Assembly: GCA_045544735.1 (NCBI GenBank)
Contig: JAZPZM010000069.1
Span: forward strand, 1-57,354
Reading direction: 5' to 3'
Length of the DNA: 57,354 nucleotides
DNA from: CAG-390 sp045544735
Lineage (GTDB): Bacteria; Bacillota; Clostridia; Oscillospirales; CAG-272
In this document: positions 15,951 through 24,466 of the stretch, in pieces
Position numbering within the stretch: the stretch's first letter is position 1
Layout: the number at the start of each line of letters is the position of its first letter
Position numbers and translations under genes: made by a program
Notes under the pieces: generated by a model
What the model saw: the letters and a program-made list of their open reading frames with translations, nothing else
What the model was told of the DNA's origin: nothing
Database searches by the model: none

Positions 15951-16227
15951 CAACAAATTGAATAGCGGTTATAAAGGCTATGACGAAGACGGTCAGACGA
16001 TGTTTGTGCGCAGAGAGCCGATGGTTGGTGTAAATCGGTAACAACGCGTCAAGTACCCATCACTTCCGAGCCGAAGATTCGAAGTTTGAGAGTCTTCCGT
16101 TTGCGCTACGTCACTGCGCAGGACTTGATTGAGTCCGTTAAGTGGCATCGAAAGATGCAATTTGAGAGGTACCGCGGGAAAATGCTTTTTATCCCGTCTC
16201 AAAGAAATTCTTTGAGACGGTTTTTTT
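15951..16227 (+). promoter_or_regulatory. T-box riboswitch leader upstream of an acyl-CoA synthetase fusion gene
   Basis: T-box hallmarks occur in the right order. Stem I: GACGAAGAC at the base, AGAGAG bulge, and apical hairpin CCGAT-GGTTGGTGTAA-ATCGG (16018-16038). The CCGTTAA element comes before the antiterminator. The antiterminator is TTTGAG (16161-16166)/CTCAAA (16198-16203) plus CGGGA/TCCCG, with bulge AGGTACC (16167-16173). The competing terminator is CCGTCTCAAAG/CTTTGAGACGG followed by seven T (16194-16227). T-boxes bind uncharged tRNA and switch on the gene during starvation for that amino acid. The specifier codon is not certain: in the 3' strand at about 16072-16088, UUC, CGA and GUU are candidates. 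The bulge reads AGGT where UGGN is canonical. Confidence 0.88.
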
Positions 16228-16247
16228 ATTGAAAGGAGATACTCAAA

Positions 16248-18527
16248 ATGATGAACAAAGAGATCCGCGACGTTGCTTCACGCGTAAGAATGCTGCGCGA
16301 GATTGCAGGAATGAGCGAGGCTGAAGCCGCCGCAAAAACCGAGGTTTCCATTGAGGAATACCGTGCGCTTGAAAGAGGCGAGCGCGACTTTGCTTTTACG
16401 TTTATTTATAAAGCCGCCGCTACCTTCGGCGTTGAGATGAGGGATATCCTTGAGGGAACGAGCCCCAATCTTTCGCTCTACACCGTCACTCGCCACGGCG
16501 AGGGTGTTCCGATTGCGCGTAACACGGGCTTTGCATACAACAACCTTGCGCCCTCGTTCAAGAACAAGATCGCCGAGCCCTTCCGCGTTCTTATTCCTTG
16601 CGGAGACGACGACGTTCCCTCCTACAACCGCCACAAAGGTCAGGAGATAGACATCGTTATCAGCGGTACTCTTGAAATTCGTATAAACGAGCGCATAGAG
16701 CTTCTCGGCCCGGGTGACACCATTTACTACAACAGCTCCGCTCCCCACGCGCTTCGTGCGCTTGGCGGAGATTGCGAAATATACGCGATAGTGTTGAAGG
16801 CTACGGAGGACGAGGACGAGGCTGAATTCGTTCACGGAAATCCCCGTCTTGCAAACGCCGCCGCAAAGGGTGAGCGCACGGTGGCTGACGATTTCATCAC
16901 CACCACGCTTGACGAGAACGGCGTGCTTTCCTCCATCAACTTTACTAACGAGGACAAGTTCAATTTCGCATACGACGTAGTTGACAAGATCGCCGAAAAG
17001 ACCCCCGACAAGCGCGCTATGCTGTGGGTATCCCGCGACAAGCGCGAGCATACGTTCACCTTTGGTGACATGGCTAAATACTCGAATATGACGGCAAACT
17101 ACTTCCTCTCCCTCGGCATTAAGAGGGGCGACACGGTAATGCTCGTCCTCAAGCGTCACTATCAGTTCTGGTTTGCAATGCTTGCGCTCCACAAGATAGG
17201 CGCGGTGGCTATTCCCGCTACCAACCAGCTCGTTGAGCATGATTTTACCTATCGCTACAAGGCGGCAGGCGTTAAAGCTATCGTTTGTACCTCGGACGGC
17301 GAAACGCATCTGCACGCCGAGCGTGCCGCTGCTGAATTCCCTGAGATCGTAAAGATCCTCGTCGGCGCAAAGCGCGACGGCTGGTACGACTACAACAGCG
17401 AGATGATGCTCTGCTCCGATTCTTTCCCGAGAACCGAGGACGCTCCCTGCGGCGACGACACTATGCTTATGCTCTTCACGTCGGGAACTACGGGATACCC
17501 CCGCGTTGCGGCGCACTCCTACAAGTACGCACTCGGTCACTACATAACCGCGCGCTATTGGCACAACGTGCGTCCTAACGGACTTCACTTCACCATTTCC
17601 GACACGGGCTGGGGTAAGGCTCTTTGGGGCAAGCTCTACGGTCAGTGGCTCTGTGAGGCGGCTGTGTTCACTTACGATTTCGACCGCTTCACGCCCGAGG
17701 ACATACTCCCCATGTTCGCTAAATACGGCATAACCACCTTCTGCGCACCTCCTACTATGTACCGCTTCTTCATTCGTGAGGATCTGTCGAAGTATGACCT
17801 TTCCTCCATCGAATACGCTACGACTGCGGGCGAGGCTCTCAACCCTGAGGTATACAACCGCTTCTACGCAGAGACGGGACTTAAGATCATGGAGGGCTTC
17901 GGTCAGACCGAGACTACGCTCAGCATAGGAAACCTCGTGGGAAGCGAGCCGAAGATCGGCTCGATGGGTCGCCCCTCTCCCCTTTACAACGTCAAGCTTC
18001 TTGATGCCGACGGCAAAGAGTGCGACGCGGGCGAGACGGGTGAGATCTGCATTGACCTTTCGGCAGGAAATCCCTGCGGACTTTTCAAGGGCTATTATCT
18101 TGACGACGAGCACACCTCGGAGGTTGTTTACGACGGATATTATCACACGGGCGACACCGCAACCGTTGACGAGGACGGATATTTCTGGTACGTCGGACGC
18201 ATCGACGACGTTATCAAGTCCTCCGGCTACCGCATAGGCCCGTTTGAGATAGAAAGCGTTATCATGGAGCTTCCCTACGTGCTTGAATGCGCTATTACTC
18301 CCGTTCCCGACGAGATACGCGGTCAGATAGTTAAGGCGACCGTAGTGCTTACCAAGGGCACTGTGGCAAGCGACGCGCTGAAGAAGGAGATCCAGACCTA
18401 CATAAAGACTCACACCGCTCCCTACAAATACCCCAGAATCGTGGAATTTGTAGACGAGCTTCCCAAGACCATAAGCGGCAAGGTTCGCCGCGTTGCCATC
18501 CGCAAGAAGGACAGCGGAGAGGCGTAA
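16248..18527 (+). CDS. XRE-cupin-acyl-CoA synthetase fusion protein
   Basis: The 759-residue protein has three parts. Residues 1-70 form an XRE helix-turn-helix (VRMLREIAGMSEAEAAAKTE, then YRALERGERDF). Residues 115-190 form a cupin (HKGQEIDIVISGTLEIRI, LLGPGDTIYYNSSAPHALRA). Residues 225-759 form an AMP-forming acyl-CoA synthetase: LFTSGTTGYPR (about 408-418), SDTGWGKALWGKLYGQW, EGFGQTETT, YHTGDTATVDEDGYFWYVGR, DDVIKSSGYRIGPFE and catalytic-lysine ISGKVRR near 740. The ligase resembles medium- or branched/aromatic-acid CoA ligases. The T-box leader implies a role in amino-acid supply. The XRE-cupin half could sense ligand or be a structural relic. GAAAGGAGAT precedes ATGATG; either ATG may be used. 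Confidence 0.9.
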   Translation: MMNKEIRDVASRVRMLREIAGMSEAEAAAKTEVSIEEYRALERGERDFAFTFIYKAAATFGVEMRDILEGTSPNLSLYTVTRHGEGVPIARNTGFAYNNLAPSFKNKIAEPFRVLIPCGDDDVPSYNRHKGQEIDIVISGTLEIRINERIELLGPGDTIYYNSSAPHALRALGGDCEIYAIVLKATEDEDEAEFVHGNPRLANAAAKGERTVADDFITTTLDENGVLSSINFTNEDKFNFAYDVVDKIAEKTPDKRAMLWVSRDKREHTFTFGDMAKYSNMTANYFLSLGIKRGDTVMLVLKRHYQFWFAMLALHKIGAVAIPATNQLVEHDFTYRYKAAGVKAIVCTSDGETHLHAERAAAEFPEIVKILVGAKRDGWYDYNSEMMLCSDSFPRTEDAPCGDDTMLMLFTSGTTGYPRVAAHSYKYALGHYITARYWHNVRPNGLHFTISDTGWGKALWGKLYGQWLCEAAVFTYDFDRFTPEDILPMFAKYGITTFCAPPTMYRFFIREDLSKYDLSSIEYATTAGEALNPEVYNRFYAETGLKIMEGFGQTETTLSIGNLVGSEPKIGSMGRPSPLYNVKLLDADGKECDAGETGEICIDLSAGNPCGLFKGYYLDDEHTSEVVYDGYYHTGDTATVDEDGYFWYVGRIDDVIKSSGYRIGPFEIESVIMELPYVLECAITPVPDEIRGQIVKATVVLTKGTVASDALKKEIQTYIKTHTAPYKYPRIVEFVDELPKTISGKVRRVAIRKKDSGEA

Positions 18528-18528
18528 T

Positions 18529-18564
18529 AAAAAATTCAGGCAGCAAAAGCTGCCTGAATTTTTT
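18529..18564. terminator. Bidirectional terminator
   Basis: AAAAATTCAGGCAGC pairs with GCTGCCTGAATTTTT around an AAAA loop, between the convergent synthetase and HtrA genes. Confidence 0.9.
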
Positions 18565-18565
18565 A

Positions 18566-19846
18566 TTAAAATACTATCGTTAAATCCAAGATTTCTCCGT
18601 TTCTGTAAACCGAAAAGACTGCGCTTTCGCCGACCTTGTGCTTATAAAGCTCCGTGCGAAGCTCGTCGGCGGTGGTTACTACTACGCCGTCAACGGAGAT
18701 AATTATATCTTCAAGAAGCAATATGCCGTGAGAGCTGTAGCCCTCCTCTGCCGCCTTGCTTACGACAACGCCCGTTGCGCCCGCTGTCTTTACCGTCGTT
18801 CCGTCGATGGTGTAACGCCCCCCCTCCACCACCGAGCCGCAGGAGATGCCGAGCTTTACACCCTCGGCGGCGATGCTTCCGCCGCTTGACTCCTTGCCTT
18901 CGATAATACCGCGCAGTATATCAAGCGCGCCGTTGATGGGAAGCGCGAAGGAGATTCCCTCGTACTTGCCCGCAAGCTTCAAGGTATTAACGCCGATGAC
19001 CTTGCCGTACATATCAATAAGCGGCCCACCGGAGTTACCCGGATTAAGCGTTGTATCGGTCTGAATATACGTCGTAGTCTTGACGAGCATTCCCGATTCA
19101 TCATACGTCTTGACGTTTCTGTTGATTCCCGAAACTATCCCTTGTGTAAGAGAACCTGCGTACTCTATATTGGCGGGATTGCCTATGGCGCAAACATCCT
19201 CACCGACAACGAGAGCGTCGGAATTACCGAACTCAACGGGCACAAGGTCGCTTCTCTGCTCTATTTTTAAAACCGCGAGGTCCGCAAGCTCATCCTTGCC
19301 GACTATCTCTGCCTTTACGGTTATTCCATTTATAAATATTATATTTACCGACGAGGCGTTTTCGACAACGTGGTAATTCGTAGCAATATGCCCTTCGCTA
19401 TCCATAACGAATCCCGTGCCGATGGACGAGCCGCCCGCAAGTCTTGAGTCGACGCTGACCACCGATGGGCTGACCTTATCGTATATTTCGGGAAGGGTGA
19501 GATATCCGCTTTCGTTATCGTATTCGCGCACGTATATAACCTTTTCGAGATATTTTCCGTCACCGAAAACGAAATATCCGTTGCGATAGCCCCAAACCAA
19601 AATAAATGAAAGCGCCGCGAAGCTAATTGTAAACAACGCCGTCATTACTATCGCGTAAACGTACGCGGCTATACCCTTACTTGCTTTTTCTTTCGGAGGC
19701 TCTTCCTCGACGGGCTCGGCGACATCCGCGCTCTCAACGTCAGTTTCGGGCGCGGCGGTCTCCTCCGTCATCTCCTCGGCGGGTACATCCTGCGTCTCGC
19801 CGCATTCTTCCTCGGAAACATCCGAGACGATTTTATTTTCTTCCAT
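18566..19846 (-). CDS. HtrA/DegP-family serine protease with PDZ domain
   Basis: The 426-residue protein has an acidic cytoplasmic N-terminus (about 65 residues, many Glu), one membrane helix (VYAIVMTALFTISFAALSF), then an extracellular trypsin-like domain with the catalytic triad His in IATNYHVV, Asp in DLAVLKIE and Ser in NPGNSGGPL, and a C-terminal PDZ domain (about 310-426). Such proteins degrade or refold damaged exported proteins. It is the last gene of a leftward operon behind a response regulator and its kinase, so it is probably a target or partner of that envelope-sensing system. Confidence 0.94.
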   Translation of the reverse strand: MEENKIVSDVSEEECGETQDVPAEEMTEETAAPETDVESADVAEPVEEEPPKEKASKGIAAYVYAIVMTALFTISFAALSFILVWGYRNGYFVFGDGKYLEKVIYVREYDNESGYLTLPEIYDKVSPSVVSVDSRLAGGSSIGTGFVMDSEGHIATNYHVVENASSVNIIFINGITVKAEIVGKDELADLAVLKIEQRSDLVPVEFGNSDALVVGEDVCAIGNPANIEYAGSLTQGIVSGINRNVKTYDESGMLVKTTTYIQTDTTLNPGNSGGPLIDMYGKVIGVNTLKLAGKYEGISFALPINGALDILRGIIEGKESSGGSIAAEGVKLGISCGSVVEGGRYTIDGTTVKTAGATGVVVSKAAEEGYSSHGILLLEDIIISVDGVVVTTADELRTELYKHKVGESAVFSVYRNGEILDLTIVF

Positions 19847-19872
19847 AGTTTGTTTCCTTTTATTTTGCCATT

Positions 19873-21333
19873 TTACTTTCTCACGGGTGGCAGGGTGAAT
19901 GTGAATTCGCAGAACTCTCCGGGCTCGCTTCTGAGGCTGATATCCTCGTTATGAGCGTTGATTATAGTCTTTGAGATAAACATTCCGAGTCCTACGCCGC
20001 TCTTGTCCTTACCGCGGCTCTTGTCGCTCTTGTAGAAACGCTCAAAGATATACGGCTGATCGGCGTAAGGGATTCCCTCTCCCTCGTTATATACGCTTAC
20101 TGCTATCTTTTTATCCTTGTTTTTTATTGACAGGCGCAAAAGTCCGCGCTCGCGCGAGAATTTTACGGCGTTGTCGCAGATATTGTAAAGTATCTGATAT
20201 ATCGCATCGTGGTCGCCGTTTACAAGGATATTATCCCCGTCGGCATCAAATTCCACTTCAAGCCCCTTTGCGTCTATCTTTTGCTCGAATGAAATTATTA
20301 TCTGTCGAGCCATCTCACAGATATCAAAGGGCTTCATCACGAATTTGCGGTCTCCCGCTTGTATTCGTGAAATATCAAGAAGGGTGGCAACAAGTCTTGA
20401 AAGCCTTTGCACCTCGTCTCTTATGACACGCAGATAATGCTCGTGCTTTTCGGGCGGTATCGCCCCGTCAAGTATGCAGTCGATAAAGCCTGATATCGTG
20501 GTCATCGGCGTGCGCATATCGTGCGAAACGCTTGACATAAAGTTGTTTCGCATTTCGTCAAGGGACGCAAGCGAGGATGCCATATTGTTAAATGCTATAG
20601 CAAGCTCTGCGACCTCGTCCTTGCCGACGACGGGAACTCGAACGTCGAAATCCCCCGCCGCAAAGCTCTTTGCCGCCTGCCGCATTTCTTTAAGCGGCGC
20701 GCTTATACGGTCGCTTATAAAATAAATCGCGATAAGCGCCGCAAGCATTACCCAAAGACTGCAAAGAACTACGGTCTTGATAAGGACCTCCATAAAATCA
20801 TTAAGGGAGCTTTCGGACGAGCATACGAAAACCATACCGCAAACGTAGCTGTTGCGCATATATATCGGCACAGCGTTTATGATATGCGGCGTATCAAATA
20901 TGCCCTCAAGGCTATCGAGCCTTGACAGCTCAACGCCGTTATTGACCTCGTTCATCACGGTGGGGGCAATATTACCCTCGGAGCACACGTCGTCCTTTTC
21001 CGAAACGCTTGAAAGTATTATCTCCCCGCGTCTGTTGGCGATAAGCACCGAAATATCCTCGCCGCCCGTTTTTCTGACTACCTCAAGCAATGCCGCAAGG
21101 TCGCCCGAATTATGGCGCACGAAATACTCAAAATCGCGCATATCCTCGTCGCGGTCAAGCTTATCTTCAAAAAAATCGGCAACGGAGCTTGCCGCAGTAC
21201 CGACGGTGTCGAACTTTGCCTGCACCGAATAGTTTCCGACCATAGAGCCTACTATGGCTACAAGGAGAGTAAGGCTTATGGTTATTATAACTACAAAGGT
21301 TACGATGTATTTTACGTAAAGACTTCTGAACAT
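19873..21333 (-). CDS. Sensor histidine kinase (HAMP-HisKA-HATPase)
   Basis: A 486-residue kinase with membrane helix one (about 10-33), an extracellular sensor region of ~150 residues, membrane helix two (about 190-212), a HAMP linker (ISDRISAPLKEMRQAAKSF), the phospho-acceptor segment SVSHDMRTPMTTISGF, and the ATPase domain with N box YNICDNAVKFS and GVGLGMFISK. I start it at 21333, behind GAAGGGCGG; the open frame continues upstream without a site. It is 81 bases downstream of its response regulator and 26 bases upstream of htrA. Signal unknown; an envelope stress is likely from context. Confidence 0.94.
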   Translation of the reverse strand: MFRSLYVKYIVTFVVIITISLTLLVAIVGSMVGNYSVQAKFDTVGTAASSVADFFEDKLDRDEDMRDFEYFVRHNSGDLAALLEVVRKTGGEDISVLIANRRGEIILSSVSEKDDVCSEGNIAPTVMNEVNNGVELSRLDSLEGIFDTPHIINAVPIYMRNSYVCGMVFVCSSESSLNDFMEVLIKTVVLCSLWVMLAALIAIYFISDRISAPLKEMRQAAKSFAAGDFDVRVPVVGKDEVAELAIAFNNMASSLASLDEMRNNFMSSVSHDMRTPMTTISGFIDCILDGAIPPEKHEHYLRVIRDEVQRLSRLVATLLDISRIQAGDRKFVMKPFDICEMARQIIISFEQKIDAKGLEVEFDADGDNILVNGDHDAIYQILYNICDNAVKFSRERGLLRLSIKNKDKKIAVSVYNEGEGIPYADQPYIFERFYKSDKSRGKDKSGVGLGMFISKTIINAHNEDISLRSEPGEFCEFTFTLPPVRK

Positions 21334-21414
21334 CCGCCCTTCTCCCTTCAAAAAATCAAGGATGCTGCAAATGCGCAAAAATGCATTTGCAACATCCCGC
21401 ATAGCCTACGGGCT

Positions 21415-22107
21415 TCAGTTGCCCGAAACCTCAAATTTATAGCCTACGCCCCAAACCGTTTTGAGCACCCATTTATCCGAAACGCCTTCAAGCTTTTCGC
21501 GCAGACGCTTTACGTGTACGTCAACGGTACGGGAGTCGCCAAGATAGTCAAATCCCCAAACCTTGTCAAGAAGCTGGTCGCGCGTGAATACGCGATTGTA
21601 GTTAGAAGCCAAGAAGTAAAGCAATTCAAGCTCCTTCGGGGGAATATCAACGCTCTTATCGTTGAGCTTAAGCTCATACTTCTGCTTGCTTATCTCTATG
21701 TTTTCAAACTTTATTACCTCGCCGCTTGCGGGATCTTCGTGAGAATTACATCTGCGAAGAACTGCCTTGATACGCGCAAAAAGCTCGTTCATATCAAAGG
21801 GCTTTACCACGAAATCATCCGCACCAAGCTCAAGGCAGACGACCTTGTCTACCACCTCGCCCTTTGCGGTGATCATAATGATGGGCTTATTTGAAAACTT
21901 TCTTATCTCGGAGCAAACGTCCTTGCCGCTTTTACCCGGAAGCATAATGTCAAGCAAAACGAGATCGGGATCGTATTTCTTGAAAAGATCGATCGCCTCG
22001 TAGCCGTCATTTGCGGTGCGCACGTCGTAGCCCTCGTTGGTAAGGTATTTATTCAAAATGTCGCAAATGTTGACGTCATCGTCAACAACAAGTATTTTCG
22101 TATACAT
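21415..22107 (-). CDS. OmpR/PhoB-family response regulator
   Basis: The 230-residue protein has a receiver domain (ILVVDDD acidic pocket, phospho-acceptor Asp in LVLLDIMLPGKSG, MITAKGE, KPFDMNEL) and a winged-helix DNA-binding domain (IPPKELELLYFL, FTRDQLLDKVWG, RTVDVHVKRLREKL, GVGYKFE). ATG 22107 follows AGGAGGATGAA. First gene of the regulator-kinase-HtrA operon. Confidence 0.96.
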   Translation of the reverse strand: MYTKILVVDDDVNICDILNKYLTNEGYDVRTANDGYEAIDLFKKYDPDLVLLDIMLPGKSGKDVCSEIRKFSNKPIIMITAKGEVVDKVVCLELGADDFVVKPFDMNELFARIKAVLRRCNSHEDPASGEVIKFENIEISKQKYELKLNDKSVDIPPKELELLYFLASNYNRVFTRDQLLDKVWGFDYLGDSRTVDVHVKRLREKLEGVSDKWVLKTVWGVGYKFEVSGN

Positions 22108-22178
22108 TTCATCCTCCTGAAGCATTTTATTCCTATTAACATCGTTCAAATGATGATATTTTCCCATTCTTTTACTTT

Positions 22179-22206
22179 ATTATAACACACTTTTCCTTTT
22201 TTGCAA
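22179..22206 (-). promoter_or_regulatory. Promoter of the response regulator-kinase-htrA operon
   Basis: Minus-strand TTGCAA (22201-22206), 16-base spacer, TATAAT (22179-22184), diverging from the ychF promoter. Confidence 0.65.
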
Positions 22207-22246
22207 AGGGTTTTTTGAAATATTTGTTCATATTTTTGTTTCTCTC

Positions 22247-22275
22247 TTGCTTTTTTTTGAATTTAGGTATATAAT
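22247..22275 (+). promoter_or_regulatory. Promoter of ychF
   Basis: TTGCTT (22247-22252), 17-base spacer, TATAAT (22270-22275), giving a short leader before 22306. Confidence 0.7.
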
Positions 22276-22305
22276 AAAGCGATTATATTTATTATGGAGT
22301 TAAAA

Positions 22306-23400
22306 ATGAAACTTGGTATCGTTGGTTTGCCTAACGTTGGCAAAAGCACACTTTTCAACGCTTTGACAGGCGCGGGAGCTGATTCCGCAAACTACCCCTT
22401 CTGCACTATCGAGCCGAACGTGGGCGTGGTCGCAGTACCCGACCCCAGACTTGACGCTCTCGCAAAAATGTATTCGCCCGAAAAATACACGCCCGCAACG
22501 GTTGAATTCTTTGACATCGCGGGACTCGTCAAGGGCGCGGCGCAGGGTGAAGGTCTTGGTAACAAATTCCTTTCCCACATACGCGAATGCGACGCTATAC
22601 TGCACGTCGTGCGTTGCTTTGAGAATGGAAACATAATTCACGTTGACGGAAACGTCAACTCCGTGCGCGACGTTGAGACTATAAACATAGAGCTTATCCT
22701 TTCCGATATCGAAATCGTTGACCGCCGCATCGATCGCACGCAGAAGGCGATGAAGTCCGATAAGACTCTCGGCGCGGAGCTTGCTTTTCTTGAAAAGCTC
22801 AAGGCGCATCTTGAGGAGGGGGCTTGCGCTCGCGCAATGGAGACGACCGACGACGAGGCGGCTATCCTTGCCGATATGCCCCTGCTCACCGCCAAGCCCG
22901 TGATTTACGTTGCAAACGTGGGCGAGGATGAGGCGGGTTCTGAACCGCAGGGCAACGCGCAGTACGATGGACTTAAGGCTTTCGCCGAGAGCGAGCATTC
23001 CGGCATTATCGCTATCTGCGCAGGTCTTGAGGCAGAGATCGCAGAGCTTGACGCAGAGGAAAAGGCTGTATTTCTTGAGGACCTCGGTATTGCCGAGTCA
23101 GGACTTGACAGACTTATCCGCGCAAGCTACGAGCTGCTCGGACTTATAAGCTTTTTGACCGCAGGTCCGAAGGAAGTCCGCGCGTGGACCATAAAGCGTG
23201 GCACGAAAGCACCCGGTGCCGCAGGAAAGATACACAGCGATTTTGAGCGCGGATTTATCCGCGCCGAGATAGTGGCTTTTGACGACCTTATGAAGCACGG
23301 AAGCATGACCGCCGCGAAGGAGGCGGGACTTGTCAGAAGCGAGGGCAAGGAGTACGTTATGAAGGACGGCGACGTTACCCTCTTCCGCTTTAACGTTTAA
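22306..23400 (+). CDS. ychF: Redox/ribosome-associated ATPase YchF (Obg-like)
   Basis: The 364-residue protein starts MKLGIVGLPNVGKSTLFNAL (P-loop) and has FDIAGLVKGAAQGEGLGN (switch II), the ATP-favouring NVGE motif (IYVANVGEDE) in place of NKxD, and a C-terminal TGS domain (FLTAGPKEVRAWTIKRGT to the end). YchF is a universally conserved P-loop ATPase that binds ribosomes and affects stress responses. ATG 22306 is chosen because the length then fits the family; TATGGAG just upstream serves as its ribosome binding site. Confidence 0.96.
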   Translation: MKLGIVGLPNVGKSTLFNALTGAGADSANYPFCTIEPNVGVVAVPDPRLDALAKMYSPEKYTPATVEFFDIAGLVKGAAQGEGLGNKFLSHIRECDAILHVVRCFENGNIIHVDGNVNSVRDVETINIELILSDIEIVDRRIDRTQKAMKSDKTLGAELAFLEKLKAHLEEGACARAMETTDDEAAILADMPLLTAKPVIYVANVGEDEAGSEPQGNAQYDGLKAFAESEHSGIIAICAGLEAEIAELDAEEKAVFLEDLGIAESGLDRLIRASYELLGLISFLTAGPKEVRAWTIKRGTKAPGAAGKIHSDFERGFIRAEIVAFDDLMKHGSMTAAKEAGLVRSEGKEYVMKDGDVTLFRFNV

Positions 23401-23404
23401 TTTA

Positions 23405-23445
23405 AATAAATAAAAACCGTTGCGATGCAACGGTTTTTATTTATT
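23405..23445. terminator. Bidirectional terminator between ychF and DUF4097 gene
   Basis: AAAAACCGTTGC and GCAACGGTTTTT pair around GAT, flanked by A and T tracts on either side. Confidence 0.9.
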
Positions 23446-24466
23446 AATAGATCTTGATGTTTCCTTCGTTCACGGTAACGGTGATGGAATTAAGCTCTTC
23501 CTTGGGCTCATCTTCCTTCACGTCCTCGCCCGTGGTTTCTTCGCTGTCGCCGTGGTCGGGAGAGTCACCCTCGTAATCGCTATCGCTCTCGGGCGGAGTG
23601 ATCGGGTCGGGAAGCTCTGTTACGTTTATCTCGGAGAAATACGAATTATACTCCGTATCCCAAACGCGCAAAGCACCGTTGGGAGCGGACAGTTCAACGT
23701 TAAAGCCGACGAAATCCGCCTCTACTCTGTCATACTCAAACGATCCGCTTGCGATATTTGCAAGCAGCTTGTGAGTGAAGGTCGAATCCTTCATGGTAGC
23801 ATACGCGCTGACCGCGTTTATCTCAAAGGAACGAGCCTTGACGTTTTTAAGCTCCATTGACGATTCCTTTGTAGATTCAAGTGCGATGTTCGAGTCAGTG
23901 GTAACGTTTTCAAGAGAAAGAATACCCGTAGAAGTTGTGATCTTGTAATCGCAACCGAGGGCAAGATCCTTAACGGTGATGTTTCCGCTTTGAGTGGTTA
24001 TCTCAAACTTAATGATATCCGCCTCATTTTTAAGATAGAGGTTAACGGATCTCTGCTTGTCGCGGTATTTGTAATGATGCAGATAATCACGGAAGCCGTT
24101 GAAATATATCTTGAAATTATCAAGATCAATAAAGCTTGTGATTCCGCTGTTCTCATATATCTGCATAGTGGATTTGCTGAGGGAGTAAACGTACGTGCCG
24201 TCCGTAAAGTTTACAAGCTCTACCTTCTCCTCCTCCGCTCCACCGTAAACGTTAACGTTAACGTCGGTGAAATTGAGAACTACCTTTTTTAGCTCCTCCG
24301 ACTCAAAGGTCTCGGTCGTGGAGAAATTGTTTTCGGAGTCTCCCGTCTGTGCGAAGATGGAGATTCCCATATCCGTAGCCATACTGTTACCCGTTATGCA
24401 AAGGAGCACTCCGAGACAAATAATAAGAACGGCAACTATAAGAAATATTACTGACGTTGGCTTCAT
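23444..24466 (-). CDS. DUF4097 beta-strand-repeat membrane protein
   Basis: A 340-residue protein with one N-terminal membrane helix (VIFLIVAVLIICLGVLLCI) and an extracellular beta-helix-like region of the DUF4097 type (VVLNFTDVNVNVYGG, ITTQSGNITVKDL, ITTSTGILSLENVTTDS, IALESTKESSMELKNVKA). A disordered acidic, Pro/Asp/Ser-rich insert (about 290-325) precedes a last strand NSITVTVNEGNIKIY. Function unknown; adhesin-like folds are usual. The ATG at 24466 overlaps the stop of the upstream DUF1700 gene (ATGA), indicating coupled translation. Confidence 0.85.
   Translation of the reverse strand: MKPTSVIFLIVAVLIICLGVLLCITGNSMATDMGISIFAQTGDSENNFSTTETFESEELKKVVLNFTDVNVNVYGGAEEEKVELVNFTDGTYVYSLSKSTMQIYENSGITSFIDLDNFKIYFNGFRDYLHHYKYRDKQRSVNLYLKNEADIIKFEITTQSGNITVKDLALGCDYKITTSTGILSLENVTTDSNIALESTKESSMELKNVKARSFEINAVSAYATMKDSTFTHKLLANIASGSFEYDRVEADFVGFNVELSAPNGALRVWDTEYNSYFSEINVTELPDPITPPESDSDYEGDSPDHGDSEETTGEDVKEDEPKEELNSITVTVNEGNIKIY

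Noticed and set aside
16248..16460. Separate XRE gene ahead of the acyl-CoA synthetase
   Set aside because: The frame is continuous for 759 codons with no internal stop or convincing ribosome binding site, so a fusion is the simplest reading.
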